64,000 bases of DNA from Legionella busanensis (GTDB lineage Bacteria > Pseudomonadota > Gammaproteobacteria > Legionellales > Legionellaceae). The stretch covers positions 1,953,001-2,017,000 of the forward strand of contig NZ_UGOD01000001.1 in assembly GCF_900461525.1 (NCBI RefSeq), written 5' to 3'. A program made the position numbers and the translations under genes. Of this stretch, positions 18,280-27,815 are shown in pieces (within the stretch, counting starts at the first letter, position 1; every line of letters starts with the position of its first letter). The notes under the pieces are model-generated. The model saw only the letters and a program-made list of their open reading frames with translations. It was not told where the DNA came from and did not search any database.

Positions 18280-19617
18280 ATTAAATTAATTAAAAAGCTA
18301 TTACGTAAGTCTCGAGGCAAAAATACGCCTACAGTAGCTAATTATATAATTCCTCGTAATCAGCATAATATATCTAAGACTGATATTAGTACAAATGCGC
18401 TAAAAGTATTAAATCGTCTTAATAGTGCGGATTTTCAAGCCTATTTAGTTGGCGGAAGTGTAAGGGATTTACTATTGGGTAAATCACCTAAGGATTTTGA
18501 CGTTGCTACTAATGCTACGCCTAATGAGATTAAAGCTCTCTTTAGAAACAGCCGAATTATTGGTCGCCGTTTTAAATTAGTTCATATTATCTTTCACCGT
18601 GACATTATTGAAGTAGCTACCTTTCGCGGCAACAGTGAATTAGATAATAATCAAGTGCAATTAACCAATGAACGCGGTATGCTCATTCGTGATAATGTTT
18701 ATGGCACGATAGACGAGGATGCTTGGCGACGTGATTTTACAATCAATTCACTTTATTACAGTGTAAAAGATGCTGCAATTGTAGACTTTACTGGCGGTGT
18801 TAAAGACATTCACGATCAGACTTTACGTATTATTGGCAACCCAGAAATACGTTATCAAGAAGATCCAGTAAGAATGTTAAGAGCAATTCGCTTTAGCGCA
18901 AAACTTCATTTTAAACTTGCTCCTGAGACTGCTGAACCCTTAGAAAAACTTAGCTCGTTAATTTTGCACATTTCAAGTTCTCGTTTGTTTGATGAAATGA
19001 CCAAACTGTATCAATGCGGTGAATCAGAATCAGTACAACGTTTATTAATCCAATATGGCTTATTTCAACATCTATTCCCTCAGACATATGCCTTATTTGA
19101 TAGTTCTTATCCAGTAAAAGCTTTTTTAGGTGTTGCTTTAGAAAATACAGATGCACGCATTCGTGATAATAAACCCATTACGCCTGCTTTTTTATTTGCC
19201 GTATTACTTTGGTTTCCACTACTTAATCAGGCAGCCAATTATCAACGTGATGAACAATTACCGCCTTTACCCGCTTTAGAAAAGGCAATGTCTCAGGTTA
19301 TTGGTGAACAGAATAAAATTATTGGTATTCCGAAACGCTTTAGTCAAGTTATACGAGAAATTTGGCTATTACAATTTCGATTCCCTAAACGTTGGGGCGG
19401 TCGAGCAACTAATTTATTAAAACATCCTCGTTTTCGTGCTGCATATGATTTTTTATCGCTTAGAGCTTTAGCTGGCGATGAATCACTTGAATTAGCGCAG
19501 TGGTGGGCAGTTTTTCAAGAGACATCAGAAGAAGAGCAAACTCAAATGATTAGTAACCTTCCTACGCCGCCAGGGCGAAAATCAAGGCGTAGAAAAAAAC
19601 CACAAGCATCTTCATGA
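18280..19617 (+). CDS. pcnB: poly(A) polymerase I, probable ATT start
   Basis: PcnB adds 3' poly(A) tails to RNA and so promotes decay. The nucleotidyltransferase signature VGGSVRDLLLGKSPKDFDVATNATP, RRDFTINSLYY and RMLRAIRFSAK are all present, with a basic C-terminus. The reading frame is open and family-like well upstream of the first TTG (18475): it encodes YIIPRNQHNISKTDISTNAL, conserved in PcnB. Between the in-frame stop at 18265 and 18475 there is no ATG, GTG or TTG. ATT at 18280 (445 residues) fits best; ATA 18277 and CTG 18271 are alternatives. E. coli pcnB is known to start at AUU. It overlaps folK by 4 bases (ATGA). Confidence 0.93.
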   Translation: MKLIKKLLRKSRGKNTPTVANYIIPRNQHNISKTDISTNALKVLNRLNSADFQAYLVGGSVRDLLLGKSPKDFDVATNATPNEIKALFRNSRIIGRRFKLVHIIFHRDIIEVATFRGNSELDNNQVQLTNERGMLIRDNVYGTIDEDAWRRDFTINSLYYSVKDAAIVDFTGGVKDIHDQTLRIIGNPEIRYQEDPVRMLRAIRFSAKLHFKLAPETAEPLEKLSSLILHISSSRLFDEMTKLYQCGESESVQRLLIQYGLFQHLFPQTYALFDSSYPVKAFLGVALENTDARIRDNKPITPAFLFAVLLWFPLLNQAANYQRDEQLPPLPALEKAMSQVIGEQNKIIGIPKRFSQVIREIWLLQFRFPKRWGGRATNLLKHPRFRAAYDFLSLRALAGDESLELAQWWAVFQETSEEEQTQMISNLPTPPGRKSRRRKKPQASS

Positions 19618-20063
19618 TTAAATGTTATTTGGCTTTAGGTAGTAATTTAGCTTCACCTGAACGCCAACTTAGAATGGCGATCAAACGTTTACAAGCGCTA
19701 CCAAATAGTTATGTTATTAAGGTTGCTCCTTTTTATGCAAATGAAGCCTGGGGCAGAAAATCGCAACCCAAATTTTACAATACGGTTGTCGCTCTTTTAA
19801 CAACTCTGCCACCAGAAAAATTACTGATTGCATGTCAAGCAATAGAGAATAAACAAGGACGAGTTCGACGCGTTAAATGGGGCGCCAGAACCATAGATAT
19901 AGATATTTTACTCTATGATAAAAAAAATATTAAAAGGCCGTTTCTTACGGTCCCACATCCTTTTTTACTTTATAGGGATTTTGTTTTAAATCCTTTATTT
20001 AAAATTGCGCCCTTCGCCTGCTTACCAAATGGGCTACCCATTAGTAAAATTAAAAAAATCTAA
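19614..20063 (+). CDS. folK: 2-amino-4-hydroxy-6-hydroxymethyldihydropteridine pyrophosphokinase
   Basis: This 149-residue folate-pathway enzyme transfers pyrophosphate from ATP to the pterin. Motifs are YLALGSNLASPERQL at the N-terminus, SQPKFYNTVVALLT, and the family signature WGARTIDIDILLYD near residues 87-100. It is slightly shorter than E. coli FolK (159). Its ATG overlaps the pcnB stop, the classical pcnB-folK coupling. An all-AT 9-bp hairpin at 20080-20101 follows and could be a weak terminator. Confidence 0.95.
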   Translation: MIKCYLALGSNLASPERQLRMAIKRLQALPNSYVIKVAPFYANEAWGRKSQPKFYNTVVALLTTLPPEKLLIACQAIENKQGRVRRVKWGARTIDIDILLYDKKNIKRPFLTVPHPFLLYRDFVLNPLFKIAPFACLPNGLPISKIKKI

Positions 20064-20151
20064 ATCGTTCTATATAAATAATATAAAAAAACTTTTATAT
20101 TAAATATTGAGCCCGATTAAATTAACTTAGGCCACTTTAAGGAGAAAGACG

Positions 20152-20577
20152 TTGTATAAAACAATTTTGCATGCAACTGATTTAAGTGATAACCATTATA
20201 ATCTTTGTCAGCAAGCAGTAAGGTTAGCTCAATGTTTTAAGGCCGAACTTCATTTTATCCATGTCATTGAAACACCTGCTTCCCTTCAATGGGCACAAAG
20301 TCTTGGCTTTGCTGAATTAGCAACCCCCATTAAAGATGATGCCTTAACCACAATGGCTACTTTAGGTGAAGCACTTAATATTCCACTCGCTAACCAACAT
20401 GTGGAAATTGGCACTGCTTACAATCACATAATAGCGAAAGCAGGCGAATTAAACTGTGATTTAATTATTGTAGGTAGTCATCATTCAACTCATACTCTTC
20501 CATCGTTTTTAGGAAGTACCGCTGACGCTGTAGTACGTCATGCACCTTGTGCTGTCTTAACTTTAAGAGCGAGCTAA
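20152..20577 (+). CDS. universal stress protein, UspA family
   Basis: This 141-residue cytosolic protein has the Usp alpha/beta fold: YKTILHATDLSD at the N-terminus, then the C-terminal nucleotide-loop motif IIVGSHHSTHTLPSFLGSTADAVVRHAPC, close to the GxxGhhxGS consensus with GS at the loop end. The start codon is TTG at 20152, supported by AAGGAG with a 7-base gap. It may bind ATP; the physiological role is unknown. It is a single gene with its own AT-rich leader. Confidence 0.9.
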   Translation: MYKTILHATDLSDNHYNLCQQAVRLAQCFKAELHFIHVIETPASLQWAQSLGFAELATPIKDDALTTMATLGEALNIPLANQHVEIGTAYNHIIAKAGELNCDLIIVGSHHSTHTLPSFLGSTADAVVRHAPCAVLTLRAS

Positions 20578-20628
20578 TTGATTAATAGCAGCTTTAGGCT
20601 TGAATGCCGAAGGGAAAGCCAACTCAAA

Positions 20629-20847
20629 TTAGGCAACAAACCTGAAGTTTTTTACATAAACTGCCACATCTTAATTTTTTTTACAGATTTTTACATTTAA
20701 GCTGATCTGCCCCTCACCCGTGAAAGGAATTTGAATAATATTATGATGTTTTTCACGTGAGAGGGAGCAGGTCGGAGTAAATTCAAAAATCTATAAAAAC
20801 TTTAAGATGCGACAGTGTGTATAAAAAACTTTCAGGACTTTGTCTAA
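20629..20847. repeat. about 220-nt imperfect palindromic element ending at the der stop codon
   Basis: The left arm (about 20629-20725) and right arm (about 20751-20847) are inverted copies over nearly 97 bases, with a 25-base centre. Matching blocks include CCTGAA, GTTTTTTA, CATCTTAA, AGATTTTT, CTGCYCC and CGTGAAA. The outer ends read TTAGGCAAC on the left and TTAGACAAAG in reverse complement on the right; the latter contains the der stop codon. This is the architecture of a miniature inverted-repeat element. As RNA it would form one long hairpin that could end both the usp and der transcripts. Confidence 0.65.
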
Positions 20848-22229
20848 CGTTTCTTAACATGTTTCATCAAACGTTTTTTTCGTTTAAGCTGTCTTGGCGT
20901 TAATTTATTTTTTTTATCTTTAAACGGGTTAACGCTGCCTTTAAATTCTAACTTTAATGGTGTGCCGACAAGCCCTAACTGGGTAGTAAAATTATTGATT
21001 AAATATCGCTTATAACTATCTGGTAAAGAATCTAGCTGATTACCGTGAATTACAATAAGAGGTGGATTATGACCACCAACATGAGCGTAACGAAGTTTAA
21101 TTCTTCTTCCTTGTACTAAAGGCGGTTGATGCTGACTAACTAAATCTTGTAGTAACCGAGTTAACTTAGGGGTTGAGAAAGTCTGAATAGCACAGGCATA
21201 AGCTTCATCTATGTCCTTAAATAAAAGACCTACGCCACTACCATGCAAGGCTGAGATAAAACGCATCTTAGCAAAATTTGCAAATTGTAATCGGCGAGCT
21301 AATTCATTTTTTACATGTTCTTTATGCTCTTCTTCCAAACCATCCCATTTATTAACTGCAATCACTAACGCTTTACCAGATTCAATGATAAAACCTAATA
21401 AATGCATATCTTGTTCAGTTAACCCTTCTTTGGCATCTAGAAGCATTAAACAAACATGCGATTCTCGAATAGATTGTAATGTTTTAATAACGGAAAATTT
21501 TTCTATTTTCTCATCAATTCGGGCTCGACGCCTAATTCCTGCTGTATCAACAAGAATATATTGCTTTTCATTGCGACTAAATGGAATAGCAATACTATCA
21601 CGGGTTGTACCTGGCATGTCATAAACCACGACTCTTTCTTCACCTAAAATACGATTAACTAGAGTGGACTTGCCAACATTTGGACGACCAACGAAGGTAA
21701 TTTTGATTGCTTGGCTACTCGTCTCTGATTCAACATTTACATCAAACTCAGTAGTCAAAATTTTAAGGAAATGATCTATTCCTTGGCCATGCGCTGATGA
21801 AATAGAATATACATTATTAAAACCTAGGCGTTGAAATTCAGCACAAGCAATTTGTTCATCTAAACCTTCTGCTTTATTTACTAATAGAAAAACTAGCTTA
21901 TTTAATTTACGCAAGGCCTTTGCAATATTTTCATCAATACCTGTCAGACCAGCTCTACCATCTACTAAAAATAAAATAATATTGGCTTCATCAAGTGCTG
22001 CTGCAGATTGCTTAGACATCAATTCATCAACGGCAATATCATCAACACCAATACCACCCGTATCAACCACTATAAATGGTTTATCCTCAAATACTGCTTC
22101 ACCATATTGGCGATCACGCGTTAAGCCAGGAAAATCAGCAACCAATGCATTTTGTGTGCGAGTTAAACGGTTAAATAAGGTCGATTTACCTACATTGGGC
22201 CGACCTACTAAAGCTACAACAGGAATCAT
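20844..22229 (-). CDS. der: ribosome biogenesis GTPase Der (EngA)
   Basis: This 461-residue protein has two tandem GTPase domains and a C-terminal KH-like domain, and acts in 50S subunit assembly. Each G domain has GRPNVGKST (residues 8-16 and again near 181-189), a DxxG switch (DTGGI and DTAGI) and NKxD-like motifs (NKAEG, atypical Glu, and NKWDG). The C-terminus is strongly basic ([12 protein letters not shown]). The stop codon falls in the end of the palindromic element described separately. It is one base from bamB, at the end of the hisS-yfgM-bamB-der series. Confidence 0.97.
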   Translation of the reverse strand: MIPVVALVGRPNVGKSTLFNRLTRTQNALVADFPGLTRDRQYGEAVFEDKPFIVVDTGGIGVDDIAVDELMSKQSAAALDEANIILFLVDGRAGLTGIDENIAKALRKLNKLVFLLVNKAEGLDEQIACAEFQRLGFNNVYSISSAHGQGIDHFLKILTTEFDVNVESETSSQAIKITFVGRPNVGKSTLVNRILGEERVVVYDMPGTTRDSIAIPFSRNEKQYILVDTAGIRRRARIDEKIEKFSVIKTLQSIRESHVCLMLLDAKEGLTEQDMHLLGFIIESGKALVIAVNKWDGLEEEHKEHVKNELARRLQFANFAKMRFISALHGSGVGLLFKDIDEAYACAIQTFSTPKLTRLLQDLVSQHQPPLVQGRRIKLRYAHVGGHNPPLIVIHGNQLDSLPDSYKRYLINNFTTQLGLVGTPLKLEFKGSVNPFKDKKNKLTPRQLKRKKRLMKHVKKR

Positions 22230-22230
22230 A

Positions 22231-23403
22231 TTAACCTACAGTAAAATGACTTAATTTGCCATTGTTAGTCATAACATAAATATTATTACCAGAAACGCTA
22301 GGTGCTACATAAATAGCACTACCCAAATTTGTCCGCGAAATAAACTCACCAGTTTCAGTGGATAAAACATGTAAGATACCTGTTTTATCACCAACAATTA
22401 AATAATTACCCATTAAAACAGGTTCAGTTAAATGTCGCGCTTTTAAAGCATCTTGCTTCCATTCCACCCGGCCATTTGTCTTATTAAAAGCCCAAATCAC
22501 ATCATCACTATCGGTCATAAAGAGAGTTTTATTTTTAAGTGCTAGATTAGTATACGTTGAAGCAGGTTTACGCCAAAGAAACTGCCCATCCGATAATGAT
22601 AATGCACCCACATAACCTTGATAGCTTGCAAGTAAAGCAACATCACCTTGAACGATTGGATCAGCATCAATATCTACTAGGCGCTCAATATCACTAGAAC
22701 CACTTGCAAAAGCAATACTTCGCTGCCATAAAATTTGCCCTGTTTGAATATCTACAGCGTCCATTTTTCCATCTGAATAACCAACTAAAACGGTATTATT
22801 ATTAAGGATGACAGGTGATGAGCTAGCTTTTAAGATTAAATTAGGTGCGCCATGCTCAGATATCCAAAGCTTATTTCCCGTTTTTAGATCAAAGGCATAT
22901 AAATTACCATCAATTGTTTTAGCAATTACTTTATTTTGTGCAATAGCAGCCTGACCTAGCACATCACTTGAAACTTTACTATGCCATAGCTCTTCACCAT
23001 TTGCTTGATTTAAAGCAATAATACTTGAAGAATCTGTGCTAAGGATTAATAATCCTTGGGCAATTGTAGGACCACTAACTACACCGGTAGTTAATTTTTT
23101 AGACCAAATTACTTTACCAGTTCTTTTATCCACTGCTTCAACAGCGCCACTACTATCAGCCATATAGACTGTGTTTTCATAAATAACTGGCTTTAATTTT
23201 AAATAGGCTGTTTTATTTTTTTGGCCAGACCCTACTGAAACGGACCACTTTTCTTTTAATTGCGCTTTATCAGCAACGGGCTCTAAAGTCTGGGGCATAG
23301 GTGTATTATCTTTACCCAACATATAGTCATCAATTTTTGTGCAACCCAACAAAGAAAGAGACATAAGCAAAGAATAAAGCGTTGTTCTTTTCAGATTTAA
23401 CAT
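22231..23403 (-). CDS. bamB: outer membrane assembly lipoprotein BamB
   Basis: This 390-residue lipoprotein has a type II signal with lipobox LLGC (Cys21) and an eight-bladed PQQ-like beta-propeller. The recurring blade motifs GxVxAVDxxTGxxxW (for example [17 protein letters not shown] and [16 protein letters not shown]) are plain. BamB helps the BAM complex insert beta-barrels into the outer membrane. It lies between yfgM and der with one to eight bases of spacing, as in many gammaproteobacteria. Confidence 0.95.
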   Translation of the reverse strand: MLNLKRTTLYSLLMSLSLLGCTKIDDYMLGKDNTPMPQTLEPVADKAQLKEKWSVSVGSGQKNKTAYLKLKPVIYENTVYMADSSGAVEAVDKRTGKVIWSKKLTTGVVSGPTIAQGLLILSTDSSSIIALNQANGEELWHSKVSSDVLGQAAIAQNKVIAKTIDGNLYAFDLKTGNKLWISEHGAPNLILKASSSPVILNNNTVLVGYSDGKMDAVDIQTGQILWQRSIAFASGSSDIERLVDIDADPIVQGDVALLASYQGYVGALSLSDGQFLWRKPASTYTNLALKNKTLFMTDSDDVIWAFNKTNGRVEWKQDALKARHLTEPVLMGNYLIVGDKTGILHVLSTETGEFISRTNLGSAIYVAPSVSGNNIYVMTNNGKLSHFTVG

Positions 23404-23411
23404 AAAACCTC

Positions 23412-24080
23412 TTACACTGTTTTAGAAACGTGATTATCTATAGTTTGAGCTAACGCAGCCAATTCATTAGTTTTCATTTCTAAATAAAGATTGCCCATAC
23501 CTTGCGTACGTACTTCCGAAATAGCTTTTTTATAATAGTTAATTGCTTGTTGATATTGGCCTGTCTCTGTATATATATCACCTTTAATTTCATTTACTAT
23601 GGGAATATAAGCTAAATCATCGACCCTGCCTAATTCAGCAAGCGCTTTATCATATGATTTTTGAGCAGTATAAACTCTGGCAATACGAATACGTGCTACA
23701 TCTTTAAGAGGCTTTACTGGACAATGATTAGCAACATAATCAAGTAATTGACTTGCTTTATTAAAGTTTTCCTTGGCAACATATAATTTTGCTAACGTCA
23801 ATCGTGCTGCATGCGCATAAACGGTATTACTATATTCCTTAATTAATTGATTAGCATATGTCTTAACATTTTTATCGTCCTGATTAGAAAAGGCTATCAT
23901 TAGGTGCTCATAAGCATTCGATGCCTCAGTAATCACTTTTTCTTTATGCCAATGCCAATACTTATAACCAGATAGACTAAGTAATAACACAGAAAGCAAA
24001 ATGGTAATTGGTGTACTATATTTATGCCACCATCTCTTAATTGCTTCCAACTGCTCTTCTTCTGTCATATATACTGACAT
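23412..24080 (-). CDS. YfgM-family ancillary SecYEG/periplasmic chaperone protein
   Basis: This 222-residue protein has a short cytoplasmic N-terminus (MTEEEQLEAIKRWWHKY), one membrane helix at about 22-42 (PITILLSVLLLSLSGYKYWHW) and a periplasmic TPR-like region. YfgM associates with SecYEG and PpiD and helps periplasmic folding in E. coli. The gene sits in its usual place before bamB. The 261-base gap to hisS is longer than elsewhere in this block and holds several short hairpins, so yfgM may have its own promoter. Confidence 0.9.
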   Translation of the reverse strand: MSVYMTEEEQLEAIKRWWHKYSTPITILLSVLLLSLSGYKYWHWHKEKVITEASNAYEHLMIAFSNQDDKNVKTYANQLIKEYSNTVYAHAARLTLAKLYVAKENFNKASQLLDYVANHCPVKPLKDVARIRIARVYTAQKSYDKALAELGRVDDLAYIPIVNEIKGDIYTETGQYQQAINYYKKAISEVRTQGMGNLYLEMKTNELAALAQTIDNHVSKTV

Positions 24081-24341
24081 GCTTTTTATCTCCCATAAAG
24101 GACTGTATAGCGCCCACTATTAAAATTAATAGTTAACGTTATACTTAGTTTTAAATCACGACAAATAGTATTTAACTAGGGGGCTATAGTTAATTCATTT
24201 TTAAATTACCTAAAATTCTATATAGCTAGCTTGTATAAAAATCCTTAACTTCCTAGATAGTACAAACAAGCTTAGCCCTATAGAGTGTATAGGGTAATTA
24301 TTAATAGTCCTAGCAAAAATCCATTTCAAACCAATCATGGT

Positions 24342-25619
24342 TTAAAATGTATAATTTTGTAAATAGTTAATTAATTCATTTTGCGAAATAGTGACTTGTT
24401 GGTCATTATTACGCAAGTTTTTAATACTAATTTGGTTATTATTTACCTCATCATCACCCAGAATAAGTGCTATATCCGCACCTGCTTTATCAGCTTTTTT
24501 AAACTGACTTTTAAAACTTCCCCCTGAAGTATTAGTAATGATTTGCCATGTTTTATTATAATTATGTAATTGCTCAGCAACAATAAGCGCTTGCTGCAAG
24601 CCATCATGATCTGTGGCTATTAAAAATAGGCTTAGTGGAGATTTAGAAGCTAAGCTAACATCTAGGGTTTCCATTAATAGCAATAATCGCTCCGCACCCA
24701 TGGCAAATCCCACAGCTGGTGTTGCATTGCCACCTAATTGATTAATTAAGGAGTCATAACGACCACCAGCACATACAGTTGCTTGGCTACCTAGCTTATC
24801 TGTAACCCACTCAAACACCGTATGACCATAATAATCTAAACCACGAACAAGAAGTGGGTTAATCTCGTAGTTTATACCCATTTTGTCTAAACCAGCGCAT
24901 AAACTCAAAAAATGTCCTTTACTATCTTTTCCTAAAGAGTCTATGAGTTTAGGCGCTTCCCTAAGCAAAGCCTGCATATCAGGATTTTTACTATCTAATA
25001 TTCGTAAAGGATTTTTTGTTAAACGTCGTTGGCTATCCTCATCTAATTCATTGTAATGCTTATTAAAAAAAGAAACCAACTGTTCTTTATAAGTTTGGCG
25101 CTCACTTAACTCACCTAAAGTATTAATTTGTAAACAAACTGCCTTATCTAACCCTAACTCTTGCCAAAGACGATTACAAATAGCAATTAATTCTAGCTCA
25201 ATCCCAACCCCTGCTATTCCTAATGCCTCAACGCCTAATTGATTAAATTGTCGATAACGCCCTTTTTGTGGCCGTTCATAACGAAACATAGGGCCAATAT
25301 ACCAAAGCTTTTGTTGTTGATTATATAAAAGGCCATGCTCCAGGCAAGCTCTAAGACAACCAGCTGTTCCCTCAGGACGTAATGTTATACTATCACCGTT
25401 TAAATCTTGAAAAGTGTACATTTCCTTTTCAACAATATCTGTTACTTCGCCAATCGTACGTTTAAATAAGGATGTATTTTCAAGAAAAGGGAAACGAATT
25501 TCTTGATAAGCATAACTGGTTAAGCAATTTATAAAAGTTTGCTCTAATAATCTCCATGCACCCGTTTCATGAGGTAAAATATCATTCATACCCCGTATCG
25601 CACGAATTTTCTCAACCAC
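24342..25619 (-). CDS. hisS: histidine-tRNA ligase
   Basis: This class II aminoacyl-tRNA synthetase is 425 residues when started at GTG 25619. The open frame reaches 25664, but GGAG 7 bases before this GTG and the family start VEKIRAIRGMNDILP favour the shorter form. Motif 2 (MFRYERPQKGRYRQFNQLG), the histidine motif LVRGLDYYGHTVFE, and AVGFAMGAERLLLLM are present, followed by the anticodon-binding domain. It overlaps the rodZ-like gene by 8 bases. A weak hairpin (24276-24294) and other short inverted repeats lie in the downstream gap. Confidence 0.96.
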   Translation of the reverse strand: MVEKIRAIRGMNDILPHETGAWRLLEQTFINCLTSYAYQEIRFPFLENTSLFKRTIGEVTDIVEKEMYTFQDLNGDSITLRPEGTAGCLRACLEHGLLYNQQQKLWYIGPMFRYERPQKGRYRQFNQLGVEALGIAGVGIELELIAICNRLWQELGLDKAVCLQINTLGELSERQTYKEQLVSFFNKHYNELDEDSQRRLTKNPLRILDSKNPDMQALLREAPKLIDSLGKDSKGHFLSLCAGLDKMGINYEINPLLVRGLDYYGHTVFEWVTDKLGSQATVCAGGRYDSLINQLGGNATPAVGFAMGAERLLLLMETLDVSLASKSPLSLFLIATDHDGLQQALIVAEQLHNYNKTWQIITNTSGGSFKSQFKKADKAGADIALILGDDEVNNNQISIKNLRNNDQQVTISQNELINYLQNYTF

Positions 25620-26196
25620 TCTGCTTCTCCACCACATCATCATTATCACTGTCGCTTGTAGCAAACATTGACTGCATTCTTGAAAGGGCTGTTAGTTTTG
25701 TTTCAGGCACTTCATTTTGTGCATTTATCGTAGGTTTGACTGGGTTTGCTGTTTCTTGATGCTTTGTAAACACAGGCTGCATACTATCTTTATTTTTCTG
25801 CCACCATAATCCAATGGCTACCATTGCTGCAATAGCTACAAGCCCTGTAAACCAACGCACGAAACGCTCACCTCTATTTGTTTCCCGCCTGCTTTGCCAT
25901 AATGCTTTTTCAGGTTTTCGTTCATAGATATAGCGACTATTAAAAATTTGTAGAAAAGGTTCAGGAGAGACCCCTAACAATTTCGCATAAGCACGCAAAT
26001 AACCCTTTATAAATACCGGCTCCGGCATATTGTCATAATCATCAGACTCGAGTAGTTCAATTACTTTAACTCTTAAATGCAATTTTCCTGCTACATACTC
26101 TTGGGTAAACCCCTTTTTTTCGCGAAGTCGTGCCAATTGTAAACCTGGACTGTCGGGCGTTTGATTCACCTCATCCATTATTGTTGTTGTACTCAT
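25612..26196 (-). CDS. RodZ-like helix-turn-helix membrane protein lacking the C-terminal DUF4115 domain
   Basis: This 194-residue protein has a Cro/CI-type helix-turn-helix near the N-terminus (LARLREKKGFTQEYVAGKL through PVFIKGYLRAYAKLLGV, about 21-78), one membrane helix near 109-128 (GLVAIAAMVAIGLWW) and a roughly 60-residue periplasmic tail without the conserved beta domain found in long RodZ. RodZ links MreB to the cell wall machinery. The reduced tail suggests a short family version. GGAG lies 6 bases before the ATG, inside the end of pilW (26-base overlap). Confidence 0.85.
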   Translation of the reverse strand: MSTTTIMDEVNQTPDSPGLQLARLREKKGFTQEYVAGKLHLRVKVIELLESDDYDNMPEPVFIKGYLRAYAKLLGVSPEPFLQIFNSRYIYERKPEKALWQSRRETNRGERFVRWFTGLVAIAAMVAIGLWWQKNKDSMQPVFTKHQETANPVKPTINAQNEVPETKLTALSRMQSMFATSDSDNDDVVEKQSG

Positions 26197-26962
26197 TTAT
26201 TACTCCAGAATTATTCGTTAAGTAAGATAGTCTACTTAACCGTAACTTATAATCGGCTTCTAAATCAGTTTTTCCTGCTTTATTTGCCACTTCTGCAGCC
26301 AAGCTTAATAAAGCCTGATCACTCAGTGATATTTCATGATATTTTTGCAAATAATTTAGAGCTTTGTCAGGCTTACTTTGCTTAAGTTGAATAGATACTA
26401 ATTCAACAAGTGACTGCTTACGCCCTGGATCTTGCTCTAAAGCTTTTAGAAAATAATTTTCGGCTTTCACATAATCAGGAATAGCAGCAGCACACAAACC
26501 TGCATTCTCATAAGCACCGGCTGTATGAATATACTTAACATCATTCACAGCTTTCAAAAAATAATTTTCTGCCTCTTGGTAAGAACCAATACGGCAAAGA
26601 AAAGTGCCATAATTATTTAACTGCACGCCACTTTCAGGCGCTAAAGCCAGTGCTTTCTTATAAAAAACTTTAGCTTCATTAATCTCACCTGTTTTTTCCA
26701 TATAAAATGCCATGGCTGCATTTGCTTCTGGCGATTTTGGTGATAATTCTAAGGCTTTAAGAAGTTTCTTTTTTGCCCTGGGACGGTTACCTTTCTGAAG
26801 ATAGCCTAAACCTAGCTGAATATTATAAGCTGCTGTATTATTACGTTTGGTAACTTGCAAAGCCTTTTCAGCCCTCTCTTCACTATTAATCTGGCATCCC
26901 TGTAAACCTAGTAAAATCAGTAAAAATAATAACTGTACTACTCTAAACAAAGTACTATCCAT
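26171..26962 (-). CDS. pilW: type IV pilus biogenesis/stability lipoprotein PilW (PilF)
   Basis: This 263-residue lipoprotein has lipobox LQGC (Cys23) and about six TPR repeats (for example YNIQLGLGYLQKGNRPRAKK and VQLNNYGTFLCRIGSYQEAE). PilF/PilW pilotins bring the PilQ secretin to the outer membrane and stabilise it. In related genomes this gene directly follows rlmN; here two extra genes (27135-29444) separate them, so pilW must rely on a promoter in the 172-base spacer upstream or on readthrough. Confidence 0.92.
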   Translation of the reverse strand: MDSTLFRVVQLLFLLILLGLQGCQINSEERAEKALQVTKRNNTAAYNIQLGLGYLQKGNRPRAKKKLLKALELSPKSPEANAAMAFYMEKTGEINEAKVFYKKALALAPESGVQLNNYGTFLCRIGSYQEAENYFLKAVNDVKYIHTAGAYENAGLCAAAIPDYVKAENYFLKALEQDPGRKQSLVELVSIQLKQSKPDKALNYLQKYHEISLSDQALLSLAAEVANKAGKTDLEADYKLRLSRLSYLTNNSGVINEYNNNNG

Positions 26963-27134
26963 CCTGCTTTATTATTAATTGGGCATTATAACCGCGAATG
27001 GTAAAATTAAAAAAGACTATTCTTAGTCAAAAACCTTCCCTATCACCATACCTATGGCCAATTAGCTAAATTGTAAATTTTATAATAAGTAAATAATTAA
27101 GAAACATCATTTTAAAATTATTTAGGCCCATATA

Positions 27135-27605
27135 TTAGGTCGTTCTCTTCTTTTCTAACAGCAAATGTGCCTTTTTCATTTGTTGATATTGATTATCATT
27201 TATCACTTTATGATAAACAGAAAGAAAAATTTGAGCTGATTGAGCTTTAGGAGAACTTTCAGAATGACTATCTTGCGCCTTTATTGTGCCGTCATTATTA
27301 TACTTACGTCCATCAGCATGATTGGCATATCGCCTTGAGCGTGTAAAGCCCATTTGCAGAAATTTCCTTGCCATATCCATGCCTACAAAATCATTTTTTT
27401 CACGATAATCTAAATATAACTCATAAATCGCCTCGGCAGATTTTTGCGCAATTTCTGGTGTTTTAAATCGCCAATGAGGGAGAATTTCACTTTTATAAGG
27501 CTCAGCAATTAATACACCCTGCTCACCTTTCCCAATAGTATAAAGCTCAGGATGCGCCCTGAAGTCTATATTACGATACTTATTAGCATAGGAAGTCTTA
27601 TCCAT
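27135..27605 (-). CDS. DUF4385-family protein
   Basis: This 156-residue protein has the strongly conserved DUF4385 core: YRNIDFRAHPELYTIGKGEQ, EPYKSEILPHWRFKTPEIA, and DMARKFLQMGFTRSRRYANH. The function of the family is unknown. No signal peptide or membrane segment is visible; the tail is Lys-rich. It lies with the ankyrin gene inside the otherwise conserved pilW-rlmN junction, so it is probably a later insertion. A 7-bp hairpin (27665-27691) lies between it and the ankyrin gene. Confidence 0.88.
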   Translation of the reverse strand: MDKTSYANKYRNIDFRAHPELYTIGKGEQGVLIAEPYKSEILPHWRFKTPEIAQKSAEAIYELYLDYREKNDFVGMDMARKFLQMGFTRSRRYANHADGRKYNNDGTIKAQDSHSESSPKAQSAQIFLSVYHKVINDNQYQQMKKAHLLLEKKRTT

Positions 27606-27815
27606 ATATTTTCAAATTTATTTAGTGATTAAAAATTTTTGCTGGTTTTAGCTAAAAGAACGGTGTCTATGATAAATTTTTTCACATAGACTAGCTATCG
27701 TTTCTAGCAAATTGAAGCAATCAAGATTATTAATATAGTATATTAAATAAAACCAAGGAAAAATTTACACTAATTTAAATTTACCCTGCCTTAACAACTA
27801 ATGATTTCGATACAA

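Noticed and set aside
18475-19617. Short pcnB starting at TTG 18475
   Set aside because: It would remove the conserved VGGSVRDLLLG nucleotide-binding loop and the upstream conserved IPRNQH region, so it cannot be the true start.
21211-21624. Plus-strand open frame of 137 codons inside der
   Set aside because: It is antisense to the second GTPase domain of der and has no coding features of its own.
24081-24341. Multiple short hairpins between yfgM and hisS (for example 24116-24133 and 24276-24294) as a riboswitch or T-box
   Set aside because: The stems are short and AT-rich, no T-box or known riboswitch consensus is visible, and the region is downstream of hisS rather than in its leader.
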